Shown: piece after piece, positions 1 to 5,190 of the stretch
Layout: the number at the start of each line of letters is the position of its first letter
Position numbering within the stretch: position 1 is the stretch's first letter
Assembly (NCBI GenBank): GCA_029250305.1
Contig: JAQXFM010000026.1
Span: forward strand, 1 to 6,546
Direction: 5' to 3'
From: Candidatus Poseidoniaceae archaeon
GTDB taxonomy: Archaea; Thermoplasmatota; Poseidoniia; Poseidoniales; Poseidoniaceae
Length of the DNA stretch: 6,546 nucleotides
Made by a program: the position numbers and the translations under genes
The notes under the pieces: generated by a model
Database searches by the model: none
What the model saw: only the letters and a program-made list of their open reading frames with translations
Told to the model about the DNA's origin: nothing

Positions 1-608
1 CCAAATTGGATTCGGACGGTCAGTAAGACATCGCCGGGCTCACCTTCTGGGTGATCGTGACCTTGGCCTCTGAGTCGAGAGATGGTTCCATGCTTCACGC
101 CGGGCTTAATGGTGGTCTGTAATGTGACGGAAGTTGCTTCCATCGTTCCCGCTTGATTCGGCTTCAGTCGCTTGAACGTGAAAGGAAACTTGCCTCCCTG
201 TTCAGCTTGCTCGACCGTGACGTCGAGGCTCACTCGAATGTCTGAGCCCTTTTGCCGTTGACGAGGTTGCTGGCGCTGTTGGCGTTGTTGCCGGCCACCC
301 ATGCCACCACCGCCAAACATCTGGCGAAGCATGTCATCCATGCCCCCGCCACCGCCGAAGGATGGCCCTCCGCCGCCGCCAAACATGTTGGACATGCGCT
401 GTTGCTGCTCGTATTCATTGCGTTCTTTGGCGGTGCCAATGGTGTCGTATGCTTCTTGAATTTCTTTGAATTTCGCCTCAGCCCCATCGTCGTCAGGGTT
501 TCGATCTGGATGGTACTGACGGGCTTTTTTGCGGAAGGCACGCTTGATTTCAGCGTCGCCAGCATCCCTGCTCACACCCAACAGACTGTACGGGTCTTTC
601 TGTGCCAT
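1..608 (-). CDS. dnaJ: DnaJ-like co-chaperone, class II (no zinc finger), 3' end cut by window edge
   Basis: Reading the minus strand from the ATG at 608 gives 202 uninterrupted codons that leave the window at its left edge, so the C-terminus is missing. Residues 5-66 form a J domain with the HPD motif at 33-35, which stimulates the ATPase of DnaK/Hsp70. Residues 74-106 are a Gly/Met/Phe-rich linker (the G/F region), followed by a Gln/Arg-rich stretch at about 107-119. From residue 121 the sequence matches the J-protein client-binding beta domains: a GSDIRV start, then a KPGVKHGT-type loop and the GDVLLTV strand. The CxxCxGxG zinc-finger repeats of class I DnaJ are absent; the chain passes directly from one beta domain to the next, as in CbpA/DnaJB. 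It should act in the cytoplasm with DnaK and GrpE, which are not in the window. Archaeal Hsp70 systems are generally regarded as acquired from bacteria. It is divergent from secE. Confidence 0.93.
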   Translation of the reverse strand, partial: MAQKDPYSLLGVSRDAGDAEIKRAFRKKARQYHPDRNPDDDGAEAKFKEIQEAYDTIGTAKERNEYEQQQRMSNMFGGGGGPSFGGGGGMDDMLRQMFGGGGMGGRQQRQQRQQPRQRQKGSDIRVSLDVTVEQAEQGGKFPFTFKRLKPNQAGTMEATSVTLQTTIKPGVKHGTISRLRGQGHDHPEGEPGDVLLTVRIQF

Positions 609-701
609 TCGACCTTGCTTCACCGCCCCTCCCACATCAACCCTCGCCTTCTTACCTGATGGTGGAAAACGGGGGATGACGGCGCGGTTGTTCGCGTCGG
701 A

Positions 702-715
702 GTGGTTATAATCAC
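702..715 (+). promoter_or_regulatory. TATA-like promoter element upstream of secE, nearly palindromic
   Basis: The stretch GTGGTTATAATCAC has a TTATAA core at 706-711 in an otherwise GC-rich spacer. A start site about 25 nt downstream would fall near 733-737 and give secE a short leader. The element is symmetric at six of seven base pairs, so it could also drive the divergent chaperone gene with a longer leader (its ATG is about 95 nt away). The promoter assignment is inferred from position and base composition only. Confidence 0.45.
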
Positions 716-737
716 CATGTTAGTGGCTTGGTTGCCC

Positions 738-742
738 GAGGT
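738..742 (+). promoter_or_regulatory. Shine-Dalgarno site that fixes the secE start
   Basis: GAGGT ends 6 nt before the ATG at 749. This favours 749 over the in-frame ATG at 728, which has no such site and would fall at or before the predicted transcription start. Confidence 0.6.
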
Positions 743-748
743 TGTACC

Positions 749-1021
749 ATGTCTGGTGAAACTGCAGAAAAACGCTCCTTTGAAGATAAAGTTCAGGACC
801 GCCAAGATTGGATTGAGTCCCAATTCCGTCGAATTTCCCGCGGATCGTGGGCTCGAATCATTCGAATGGCCCGGAAACCAACTCCGCAAGAATTCAAGCA
901 AACCTGCATTATCTGCGGAATCGGCATGTTTGTGCTCGGTGGAATCGGGTTTGCAATGCTTGTCCTCATGGACAACTTCCTTCCTTGGATGCTCAACGAT
1001 GTCATCGGCATCGGAAACTGA
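749..1021 (+). CDS. secE: Preprotein translocase subunit SecE (Sec61 gamma)
   Basis: This 90-residue protein is the small subunit of the SecYE translocon, which clamps SecY in the membrane during export and membrane insertion of proteins. An amphipathic helix carrying the RMARKPTPQEFKQ motif at about 39-51 is typical of archaeal SecE. It is followed by one transmembrane helix at about 53-74 (CIICGIGMFVLGGIGFAMLV) and a short tail. The N-terminal 35 residues are charged and make it longer than the usual archaeal protein of about 60 residues. The start at 749 is chosen because of the Shine-Dalgarno site GAGGT. The gene lies 15 nt upstream of spt5, the usual archaeal arrangement, and the two are probably co-transcribed. 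The assignment rests on the helix-plus-TM pattern and the neighbourhood. Confidence 0.9.
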   Translation: MSGETAEKRSFEDKVQDRQDWIESQFRRISRGSWARIIRMARKPTPQEFKQTCIICGIGMFVLGGIGFAMLVLMDNFLPWMLNDVIGIGN

Positions 1022-1036
1022 TTGGAGTGATTTGTA

Positions 1037-1951
1037 ATGGTAAACGCATTTGTCGCATTCGTACGATTTGAAGAAAAGTTGCTGCTTCTCCGCCGCAACA
1101 AGCAAGACGCTGATTTCGCTGCCCTGTGGGACGGCGTTTGGGGCGTTGGCGATACGCCAGAGGAAGTCCTCACCCGTGTCTCTGAATCCACTGGTATTCC
1201 TGTTGAATCCTTGCACTACCAAGGTGCCGGCATCGACCGTGGAATCGACATGGGCCGAAACCTTGTCGACGTCATGCCAGTGTTGGTTGTCGCAAGCACC
1301 GATGAAGTGACGCCAATGGGTCGCTACACCGAAGCAGAATGGATCGATCCTGGAACCCTCCAAGATTACAACTGCATCTTCTCGAACCTCGATATGGAAA
1401 ACAACACCACCCTCTTCGGCGAAATGTACGGATCCGTTGGCTCTTTCCTGTACATCGTCAAGACAGCGATTGGTTCCGAGCAACGGGTTGCCAACGAAAT
1501 GTACGCTCGATTGCACGGCAGTGGTTCCCTTACTTCCCTTCAAGGCGAGATTATGTCCGTCCTTCACCCAACTGGAATGCGTGGTTACCTCTTTGTTGAA
1601 TCGAGCGCACTTCACCACGTGGAGAAGCTGATTGGTCGCTCCGGTGGCCGAGATCCAGCCGCTCGCCGTGGACTCAACCAAACACCACTCAAGAACGCTA
1701 AGACAGTGCTGCCTGGCGCCGCACCACTTGGCGATATTTTGCCATACCTCGTACCAAAGGCAGTCACATCCGGAATCGAAGTCGGCTGCATCGTCGAAAT
1801 CGTCACTGGCGCATTCAAGGGCGAGAAGGCTCGGGTGCTCAGCGTTGCAGAATCAAAGGAAGAGGTCAGCATGGAATTGTACGAACAACCAATCCCTATG
1901 ACCCTCAACATGCGTGGCGACCACGTCCGTGTCGTGGAGCGTGTGGAGTGA
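1037..1951 (+). CDS. spt5: Transcription elongation factor Spt5/NusG with an N-terminal Nudix-like domain
   Basis: The protein has 304 residues, about twice the usual archaeal Spt5 (about 150). Residues 137-240 are the NGN domain, which binds the RNA polymerase clamp: it opens with FLYIVKTAIGSEQRVAN and contains MRGYLFVES at 181-189. Residues 247-275 are the KOW domain, with VEIVTGAFKGEKARV. A basic insertion at about 203-227 lengthens the NGN domain. The extra residues 1-125 resemble a Nudix fold: strand FVAFVRFEEKLLLLRRNK, WDGVWGVGDTPEE in place of the G-G-x-x-E-x-G-E segment, the helix ending SESTGIP, and a closing EAEWIDPGTLQDY. The catalytic signature REUxEExGU reads roughly TRVSESTGI, so most metal-binding glutamates are gone and hydrolysis is unlikely. 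The start at 1037 is supported by GGAGTGA at 1024-1030. There is no stop or frameshift between the two parts. Spt5/NusG identity is secure; the Nudix reading is a by-eye fold match. Confidence 0.93.
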   Translation: MVNAFVAFVRFEEKLLLLRRNKQDADFAALWDGVWGVGDTPEEVLTRVSESTGIPVESLHYQGAGIDRGIDMGRNLVDVMPVLVVASTDEVTPMGRYTEAEWIDPGTLQDYNCIFSNLDMENNTTLFGEMYGSVGSFLYIVKTAIGSEQRVANEMYARLHGSGSLTSLQGEIMSVLHPTGMRGYLFVESSALHHVEKLIGRSGGRDPAARRGLNQTPLKNAKTVLPGAAPLGDILPYLVPKAVTSGIEVGCIVEIVTGAFKGEKARVLSVAESKEEVSMELYEQPIPMTLNMRGDHVRVVERVE

Positions 1952-1992
1952 TTTTCACAGGGCCAGACGGCCAGCACCCATCGCACAGCGCG

Positions 1993-2000
1993 ATTATATA
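1993..2000 (+). promoter_or_regulatory. TATA box of the L11-L1-L10-L12 operon
   Basis: ATTATATA is the best archaeal TATA match in the spacer between spt5 and the L11 gene. With initiation about 25 nt downstream, near 2023-2026, the leader before the L11 start would be about 30 nt. No comparable box is seen in front of L1, L10 or L12, so the four genes probably share this promoter. Confidence 0.6.
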
Positions 2001-2040
2001 GGGGTGTTTTGTCGGCTGAATGCCCACACTAGTGAGTAAT

Positions 2041-2048
2041 GGAGATGA
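2041..2048 (+). promoter_or_regulatory. Shine-Dalgarno site that decides the L11 start
   Basis: GGAGATGA matches GGAGGTGA at seven of eight bases and ends 5 nt before the ATG at 2054. It overlaps the upstream in-frame ATGs at 2039 and 2045, which lack good sites of their own. This makes 2054 the likelier start. Confidence 0.6.
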
Positions 2049-2053
2049 AGACT

Positions 2054-2335
2054 ATGCCAAAACCATGGACATCCGAACTCATCAAGAAAGCTCTGGGCGT
2101 CAAGAAGTGCAACGGTAGCATGGAAGCTGCGGTTGAAGATCTGTCGCTCGAGAAGGCAATGGATGTCGCCCGTGACAAGAACGGACAAGGGCATCTTACC
2201 GGTGCTGATTTGAAAGCACAAACAAAAGAAATCATTGGAACATGCGTTTCAATGCGAGTCAAAATCGACGGTCACTGGGCAAATGACGCCCTCGCCATCA
2301 TTAACAAAGGAGAATGGGACGAGCGGTTTAATTGA
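2054..2335 (+). CDS. rpl11: Ribosomal protein L11, C-terminal rRNA-binding domain only
   Basis: The product is 93 residues (98 from the ATG at 2039); archaeal L11 is about 160. It matches the C-terminal half of L11, which binds the GTPase-associated region of 23S rRNA: WTSELIKKALGVKK, then a helix LSLEKAMDVARDK, LTGADLKAQTKEIIGTCVSM, and the archaeal tail ending INKGEWDE. The N-terminal domain, with its proline-rich segment and the thiostrepton and factor contacts, is missing. Only about 100 nt separate spt5 from this gene, and they carry a promoter, so the missing domain is not hidden in another frame upstream. Two conserved sites also differ: the GSGxPxKxxVG linker is replaced by CNGSMEAAVED, and the usual SMG reads SMR. 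Position in the stalk operon supports the identity. Whether a full-length L11 exists elsewhere cannot be seen. Confidence 0.85.
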   Translation: MPKPWTSELIKKALGVKKCNGSMEAAVEDLSLEKAMDVARDKNGQGHLTGADLKAQTKEIIGTCVSMRVKIDGHWANDALAIINKGEWDERFN

Positions 2336-2347
2336 GACTCACGGACC

Positions 2348-2382
2348 GTGGTAGAGGCGTCTTTGAGCGCTTCGCTGACCAC
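2348..2382 (+). promoter_or_regulatory. Stem-loop in the L1 leader, candidate L1 autoregulatory site
   Basis: GTGGT (2348-2352) pairs with ACCAC (2378-2382). GAGGCG (2354-2359) pairs with CGCTTC (2368-2373) with one G-T wobble, around an 8-nt loop. The two stems are separated by an asymmetric internal loop (one base against GCTG). The hairpin ends just before the L1 Shine-Dalgarno site (GGGGTGA, 2384-2390). Archaeal L1 is known to repress its own operon by binding an mRNA hairpin that mimics its 23S site, built from two short helices around an asymmetric loop. The fit here is in shape and place; L1 binding is inferred. Confidence 0.4.
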
Positions 2383-2396
2383 AGGGGTGAACAAAA

Positions 2397-3041
2397 ATGG
2401 AAGAAAAAATAACACAAGCAATATCGGATGCACTTGAGCATGCACCTAAGCGCAAGTTTGTCGAGTCCGTGGATATCGCATTCACGATCAAAGACGTCGA
2501 CTTGAAGAACCCAAACAACCGTATCAAGGAAGAAATCCGCCTTCCTTCTGGTCGCGGTCGTGAACTAAAAATCGCAATGTTCGCCGCTGGCGAAGCAGCA
2601 ACGAAAGCAAAGGCTGCAGGCATTCACGTCATCACTCCACAAGAAATTGAAGACCTCGGTGGCAACAAAGGAAAGGCTAAGAAAATCGCAAATGCTTACG
2701 ATTTCTTCCTCTCTGAAGTTCCTCACATGGGTCTCATCGGGCGCTACCTCGGTGTCGTGCTCGGTCCTCGTGGCAAAATGCCTCGTCCAGTCCCTCCAAC
2801 CCTTGACCCAGCCGTTATCGCTGCAGGTCTTCAATCCACAGTCGTGGTGAAGTCCGGTGACAAGAAAACCTTCCAAATTTCGTTTGGAACCGCTGGACAA
2901 TCCAAGGAAGAACTCAACGCCAACGCAATGGAAGTCTACAACCGTGTGATTTCCAAGCTTGAGCGTGGTATTGGTAACATTCGTTCCCTTTACATCAAGA
3001 CAACCATGGGTCCATCACAGATGGTCGAGGTGATCAATTGA
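2397..3041 (+). CDS. rpl1: Large-subunit ribosomal protein L1
   Basis: The protein has 214 residues, the normal archaeal length. L1 forms the mobile L1 stalk that helps release deacylated tRNA from the E site, and in archaea it also represses translation of its own operon. Domain I is built from the N-terminus (residues about 1-65, with KRKFVESVDIAFTIKDVDL) and the C-terminus (IKTTMGPSQMVEV). Domain II lies between, with GPRGKMPRPVPP at 123-134, the family signature. The start at 2397 has GGGGTGA at 2384-2390, spaced 6 nt. A 61-nt gap separates it from the L11 gene and holds a stem-loop. Its stop codon overlaps the start of the L10 gene by 3 nt. Confidence 0.97.
   Translation: MEEKITQAISDALEHAPKRKFVESVDIAFTIKDVDLKNPNNRIKEEIRLPSGRGRELKIAMFAAGEAATKAKAAGIHVITPQEIEDLGGNKGKAKKIANAYDFFLSEVPHMGLIGRYLGVVLGPRGKMPRPVPPTLDPAVIAAGLQSTVVVKSGDKKTFQISFGTAGQSKEELNANAMEVYNRVISKLERGIGNIRSLYIKTTMGPSQMVEVIN
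3027..3035 (+). promoter_or_regulatory. Strong Shine-Dalgarno site for L10, inside the end of L1
   Basis: GAGGTGATC is a nine-base complement of the archaeal 16S rRNA tail and ends 2 nt before the TTG at 3038. It lies in the last codons of L1 and supports the unusual TTG start. Confidence 0.65.
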
Positions 3042-4054
3042 TTCCTAAGGTCGTTTCTTGGAAGAAGGACACGGTCAAGGACCTTGTCGACCTTCTCAAC
3101 AGCGGTGACACCATTGCTGTCATCGATATTCACGGTGTTCCTGCTGGCGCCATGCTTGGCATGCGCGCTTCGCTCCGCACCGATATGAACATCCAAGTTG
3201 CAAAGAAGCGCTTGATGCGTATTGCTTGGGAACAAGCCGGCTACGACGCTGACAACATCGAATCATTGTTCGATGGTGCAGTGCAACCAGCTCTTGTGTC
3301 CTCCTCGAACCTCAACTCCTTCGAACTCTTCACTGAATTGAAGAAGACAGAAGCCGGTCGTGCTGCAAAAGAGGGCGACGTCGCTCCTCATCAGATTGTT
3401 GTTGAGAAGATGGACACTGGTATGCCTCCAGGTCCAATAGTGGGCGACCTCAACTCGGTCGGAATTCCTGCAAAGATCATGGGCGGTTCCGTGCAAATCC
3501 AGAAGCGAACCGTTGTCCTCGAAGAAGGCGATGTGTTCGAAGGCGAAATGGGTATGATGCTCTCCAAGATTGGTATCAATCCAATCGTTACAGGTCTACG
3601 ACTTTGTGGAACTCTTGAGGCAGGCACATTGTTTGCCCCAGCGACCCTTGACATCGATTACGAGCAATTCGAGACCGACCTCGTCAGCTACGCTGCTGGC
3701 GCTTTCAACCTCGCTTGCAACATCACATGGTTCACCAACCAAACCATGCCAACAATTCTTGCAAAGGCCAGCCGAGAGGCAATGGCCGTTGCATTGGAAG
3801 CTGCAATCGCAACTGCAGAGACCATGCCACATCTCGTTGGACGAGCCCACAACAGCGCTATGGCTGTTGCTGGACAACTTGACAGCGACGCACTCGACGA
3901 AGAACTTGCAACCATGCTGGGCGCAGCAGCATCTGCTGCCGCATCCGCTGCAAGTGCTTCTGAAAGCACTTCTGAGGCACCAACCGAAGCCGAAGAAGAG
4001 GAAGAAGAGGAAGAAGAGGAAAGCTTCGGCGGACTCGGAGATCTATTCGGTTGA
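3038..4054 (+). CDS. rpl10: Ribosomal stalk protein L10 (P0), TTG start
   Basis: The 338-residue protein is the stalk base that anchors L12 dimers on 23S rRNA next to L11. The N-terminal rRNA-binding domain starts with WKKDTVKDLVDLL at 8-20 and contains HGVPAGAMLGMRASLR at 32-47. The middle of the protein holds the insertion domain typical of archaeal and eukaryotic P0 (about 105-210, including GLRLCGTLEAG). Alanine-rich helices at about 225-310 should form the spine that binds L12 dimers. The tail has a run of about ten glutamates and ends SFGGLGDLFG, the factor-recruiting motif shared with L12. The start is TTG at 3038, in the overlap TTGA with the L1 stop, which implies translational coupling. 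No ATG lies nearby in this frame. The length and all domains are complete. Confidence 0.96.
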   Translation: MIPKVVSWKKDTVKDLVDLLNSGDTIAVIDIHGVPAGAMLGMRASLRTDMNIQVAKKRLMRIAWEQAGYDADNIESLFDGAVQPALVSSSNLNSFELFTELKKTEAGRAAKEGDVAPHQIVVEKMDTGMPPGPIVGDLNSVGIPAKIMGGSVQIQKRTVVLEEGDVFEGEMGMMLSKIGINPIVTGLRLCGTLEAGTLFAPATLDIDYEQFETDLVSYAAGAFNLACNITWFTNQTMPTILAKASREAMAVALEAAIATAETMPHLVGRAHNSAMAVAGQLDSDALDEELATMLGAAASAAASAASASESTSEAPTEAEEEEEEEEEESFGGLGDLFG

Positions 4055-4076
4055 ACCACAAATGAGGTGAAAAAAT

Positions 4077-4376
4077 ATGGAATACGTATACGCTGCAATG
4101 CTACTGCACGCTGCTGAAAAAGACATTGACGAAAAGACAATCAGCGCCATTTTGAAGGCTGCTGGTGTGACCGCTGACGACGCTCGAGTGAAAGCACTCG
4201 TTGCATCGCTTGCTGGTGTCGACATCGCTGATGCAATGACCCAAGCTGTTGCTGCCCCTGCTGCTGCCGCTGCTCCTGCAGCTGGCGGTGCTTCTGAAGC
4301 CGCTGCCCCTGAAGAAGAGGAAGAGGAAGAAGAAGAAGAAGCTGGCTTCGACGGTCTTGGATCCCTTTTCGGTTGA
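4077..4376 (+). CDS. rpl12: Ribosomal stalk protein L12 (P1), archaeal type
   Basis: The 99-residue protein forms dimers on the L10 spine and recruits translational GTPases such as aEF1A and aEF2. The N-terminal dimerisation domain (1-58) opens MEYVYAAMLLHAA. It is followed by an Ala/Pro-rich flexible hinge (about 59-77), ten glutamates (79-88) and the conserved tail GFDGLGSLFG. The tail is nearly the same as that of L10 in the preceding gene. This is the archaeal/eukaryotic fold, unrelated to bacterial L7/L12. The start has GAGGTGA at 4064-4070, 6 nt upstream. It is the last gene of the stalk operon; a gap of 22 nt separates it from L10. Confidence 0.97.
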   Translation: MEYVYAAMLLHAAEKDIDEKTISAILKAAGVTADDARVKALVASLAGVDIADAMTQAVAAPAAAAAPAAGGASEAAAPEEEEEEEEEEAGFDGLGSLFG

Positions 4377-4621
4377 AACAGGTATCGAGCGCCGCCGAGC
4401 GCACAAGGACGCGCGTCTTGCACGCGTAGCCTCGTGATGCGCGGTTGTCCGATTCGGTCCCTCCCGCGGAACACCTCGCCCTTTGGGGCGGGACTGTGGG
4501 CTAGCCGTGCACACGCATCACCAAACGGAAACGTTTGATCGAAACAACTCCACACAGCCGATAGGCTGCTTCGTGAAAACCGCATCAAAGCGTTGATGCG
4601 GCAACCCTGTCTGGAACCACC
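4377..4621 (+). ncRNA. Gene-free, GC-rich spacer with dense inverted repeats; candidate structured RNA or long leader
   Basis: No coding frame here looks real, and I recognise no tRNA, 5S, SRP or RNase P RNA signature. Pairings seen: GTGATGCG (4434-4441) with CGCATCAC (4514-4521), continued inward after a bulge by CGGTT (4442-4446) with AGCCG (4503-4507); TCCCGC (4462-4467) with GCGGGA (4488-4493), or alternatively CGCCC/GGGCG at 4477-4490; CAAACG-GAAA-CGTTTG (4522-4537), a stem closed by a GNRA tetraloop; CAGCC-GATA-GGCTG (4555-4568); and a nine-pair perfect hairpin CCGCATCAA-AGCG-TTGATGCGG (4580-4601). It could be a stable RNA, the 3' end of the ribosomal operon mRNA, or a regulatory leader of the next gene. 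Strand is assumed from the neighbours. Confidence 0.35.
4435..4600. repeat. Four copies of the heptamer TGATGCG, two in each orientation
   Basis: TGATGCG occurs at 4435-4441 and 4594-4600, and its complement CGCATCA at 4514-4520 and 4581-4587. The outer context divides them into two sets: GTGATGCG for the first and second copies, TTGATGCGG for the third and fourth. Each forward copy can pair with either reverse copy. Confidence 0.7.
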
Positions 4622-5113
4622 ATGGTCCGACGAGCTACCACCGATCTCGAGGTCAGTGTCTCGCCTGTTCACGCCATCAAAACGCTTCGTTTGCTCGCAG
4701 AGGAAGCTGGGTGGTCGATGGAGCGCCACGAAGGTTCTCGACTCGTCGATCGATTCGCCATCATCATGCCGATGGCACAATCCACCCGAACCCTTGGAAT
4801 TCGTCTTCTTGATGGGCCACTGCGCGGCCTTGAGATGACTGCGTGGTCAGAAACCCGCGGTTCTGCTGGAGCGCTCAACATCACATCCTGGGTCATGCCG
4901 GGCGGCATGGATCACGAATTGAATCAGTGTTTGCTTGAGCACTGGGTGGCACGTGTTCCAAGGTGTCCATGGCACTGGACATTCTCAGAACGTTCGAAGG
5001 TTGGCTACATGCTCCCTGTGTGGCGGAAAGCCAGAAAGAAATTTAGCGAACTTGGTTTTGATGTCAAGAAAAAAGGGTGGCCGAACCAACCACGGTCAGA
5101 ATGGCCAAACTGA
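4622..5113 (+). CDS. Conserved-looking protein of unknown function
   Basis: I do not recognise this 163-residue protein. It seems a soluble alpha/beta protein without a signal peptide or membrane helix. Residues 1-35 include the helix HAIKTLRLLAEEAGW. Strands follow around RFAIIMP and GIRLLDGPLRGLEMTAW, then a Trp-rich part (about 113-145, with HWVARVPRCPWHWTF) and a basic tail rich in Lys, Trp, Pro and Asn. It has no cysteine or histidine metal motif. The ATG at 4622 is the first possible start, since an in-frame TGA lies at 4574-4576. No clear Shine-Dalgarno site or TATA box precedes it, so it may be leaderless or read from the rpl12 transcript. Codon use resembles that of its neighbours and the frame is open throughout, which supports a real gene. 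Confidence 0.75.
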   Translation: MVRRATTDLEVSVSPVHAIKTLRLLAEEAGWSMERHEGSRLVDRFAIIMPMAQSTRTLGIRLLDGPLRGLEMTAWSETRGSAGALNITSWVMPGGMDHELNQCLLEHWVARVPRCPWHWTFSERSKVGYMLPVWRKARKKFSELGFDVKKKGWPNQPRSEWPN

Positions 5114-5131
5114 CCTCCATCAACGACCCAC

Positions 5132-5143
5132 CTATCATGATAG
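5132..5143. promoter_or_regulatory. Perfect 12-bp palindrome, possible operator
   Basis: CTATCATGATAG reads the same on both strands and lies in the 77-nt spacer before the secreted-protein gene, about 48 nt upstream of its start. A dimeric transcription factor could bind it. This is inferred from symmetry and place alone. Confidence 0.35.
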
Positions 5144-5160
5144 CGTTCAACCTTACGATT

Positions 5161-5187
5161 GGGGAGCGTGCCTCCCCGTAGGGGAGG
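5161..5187 (+). promoter_or_regulatory. Two competing hairpins, one masking the Shine-Dalgarno site
   Basis: CTCCCC (5172-5177) can pair with the upstream GGGGAG (5161-5166) around a 5-nt loop. The same bases, as CCTCCCC (5171-5177), can instead pair with GGGGAGG (5181-5187) around the 3-nt loop GTA. GGGGAGG is the only Shine-Dalgarno-like sequence for the ATG at 5191. The two hairpins exclude each other, so one form exposes and the other hides the ribosome site. Confidence 0.45.
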
Positions 5188-5190
5188 CGG

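Noticed and set aside
620..1681. Long open frame of 353 codons on the minus strand opposite secE and spt5
   Set aside because: It lies antisense to two clear genes and shows no domain or ribosome site; it is explained as a shadow of the codon bias of spt5.
1952..1955. T run just after the spt5 stop, as a terminator
   Set aside because: Four thymines are too short to call an archaeal terminator, although termination somewhere before the 1993 TATA box is likely.
3992..4341. Two purine-only tracts (3992-4023 and 4311-4341) that look like a repeat
   Set aside because: They encode the glutamate-rich tails of L10 and L12, which are a normal family feature; no separate DNA element is needed.
4477..4490. 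CGCCC-TTTG-GGGCG hairpin after rpl12 as an intrinsic terminator
   Set aside because: There is no T tract after it, and archaeal termination depends on T tracts and not on hairpins.
4377..4621. tRNA, 5S, SRP or RNase P RNA in the spacer
   Set aside because: I looked for the T-arm GGTTCRA sequence, the 5S pattern, the SRP helix 8 and the RNase P core sequences on both strands and saw none.
4043..4780. Minus-strand frame of 245 codons across rpl12 and the hairpin-rich spacer
   Set aside because: It contains serine runs that are simply the reverse reading of the glutamate codons of L12, with no recognisable domain.
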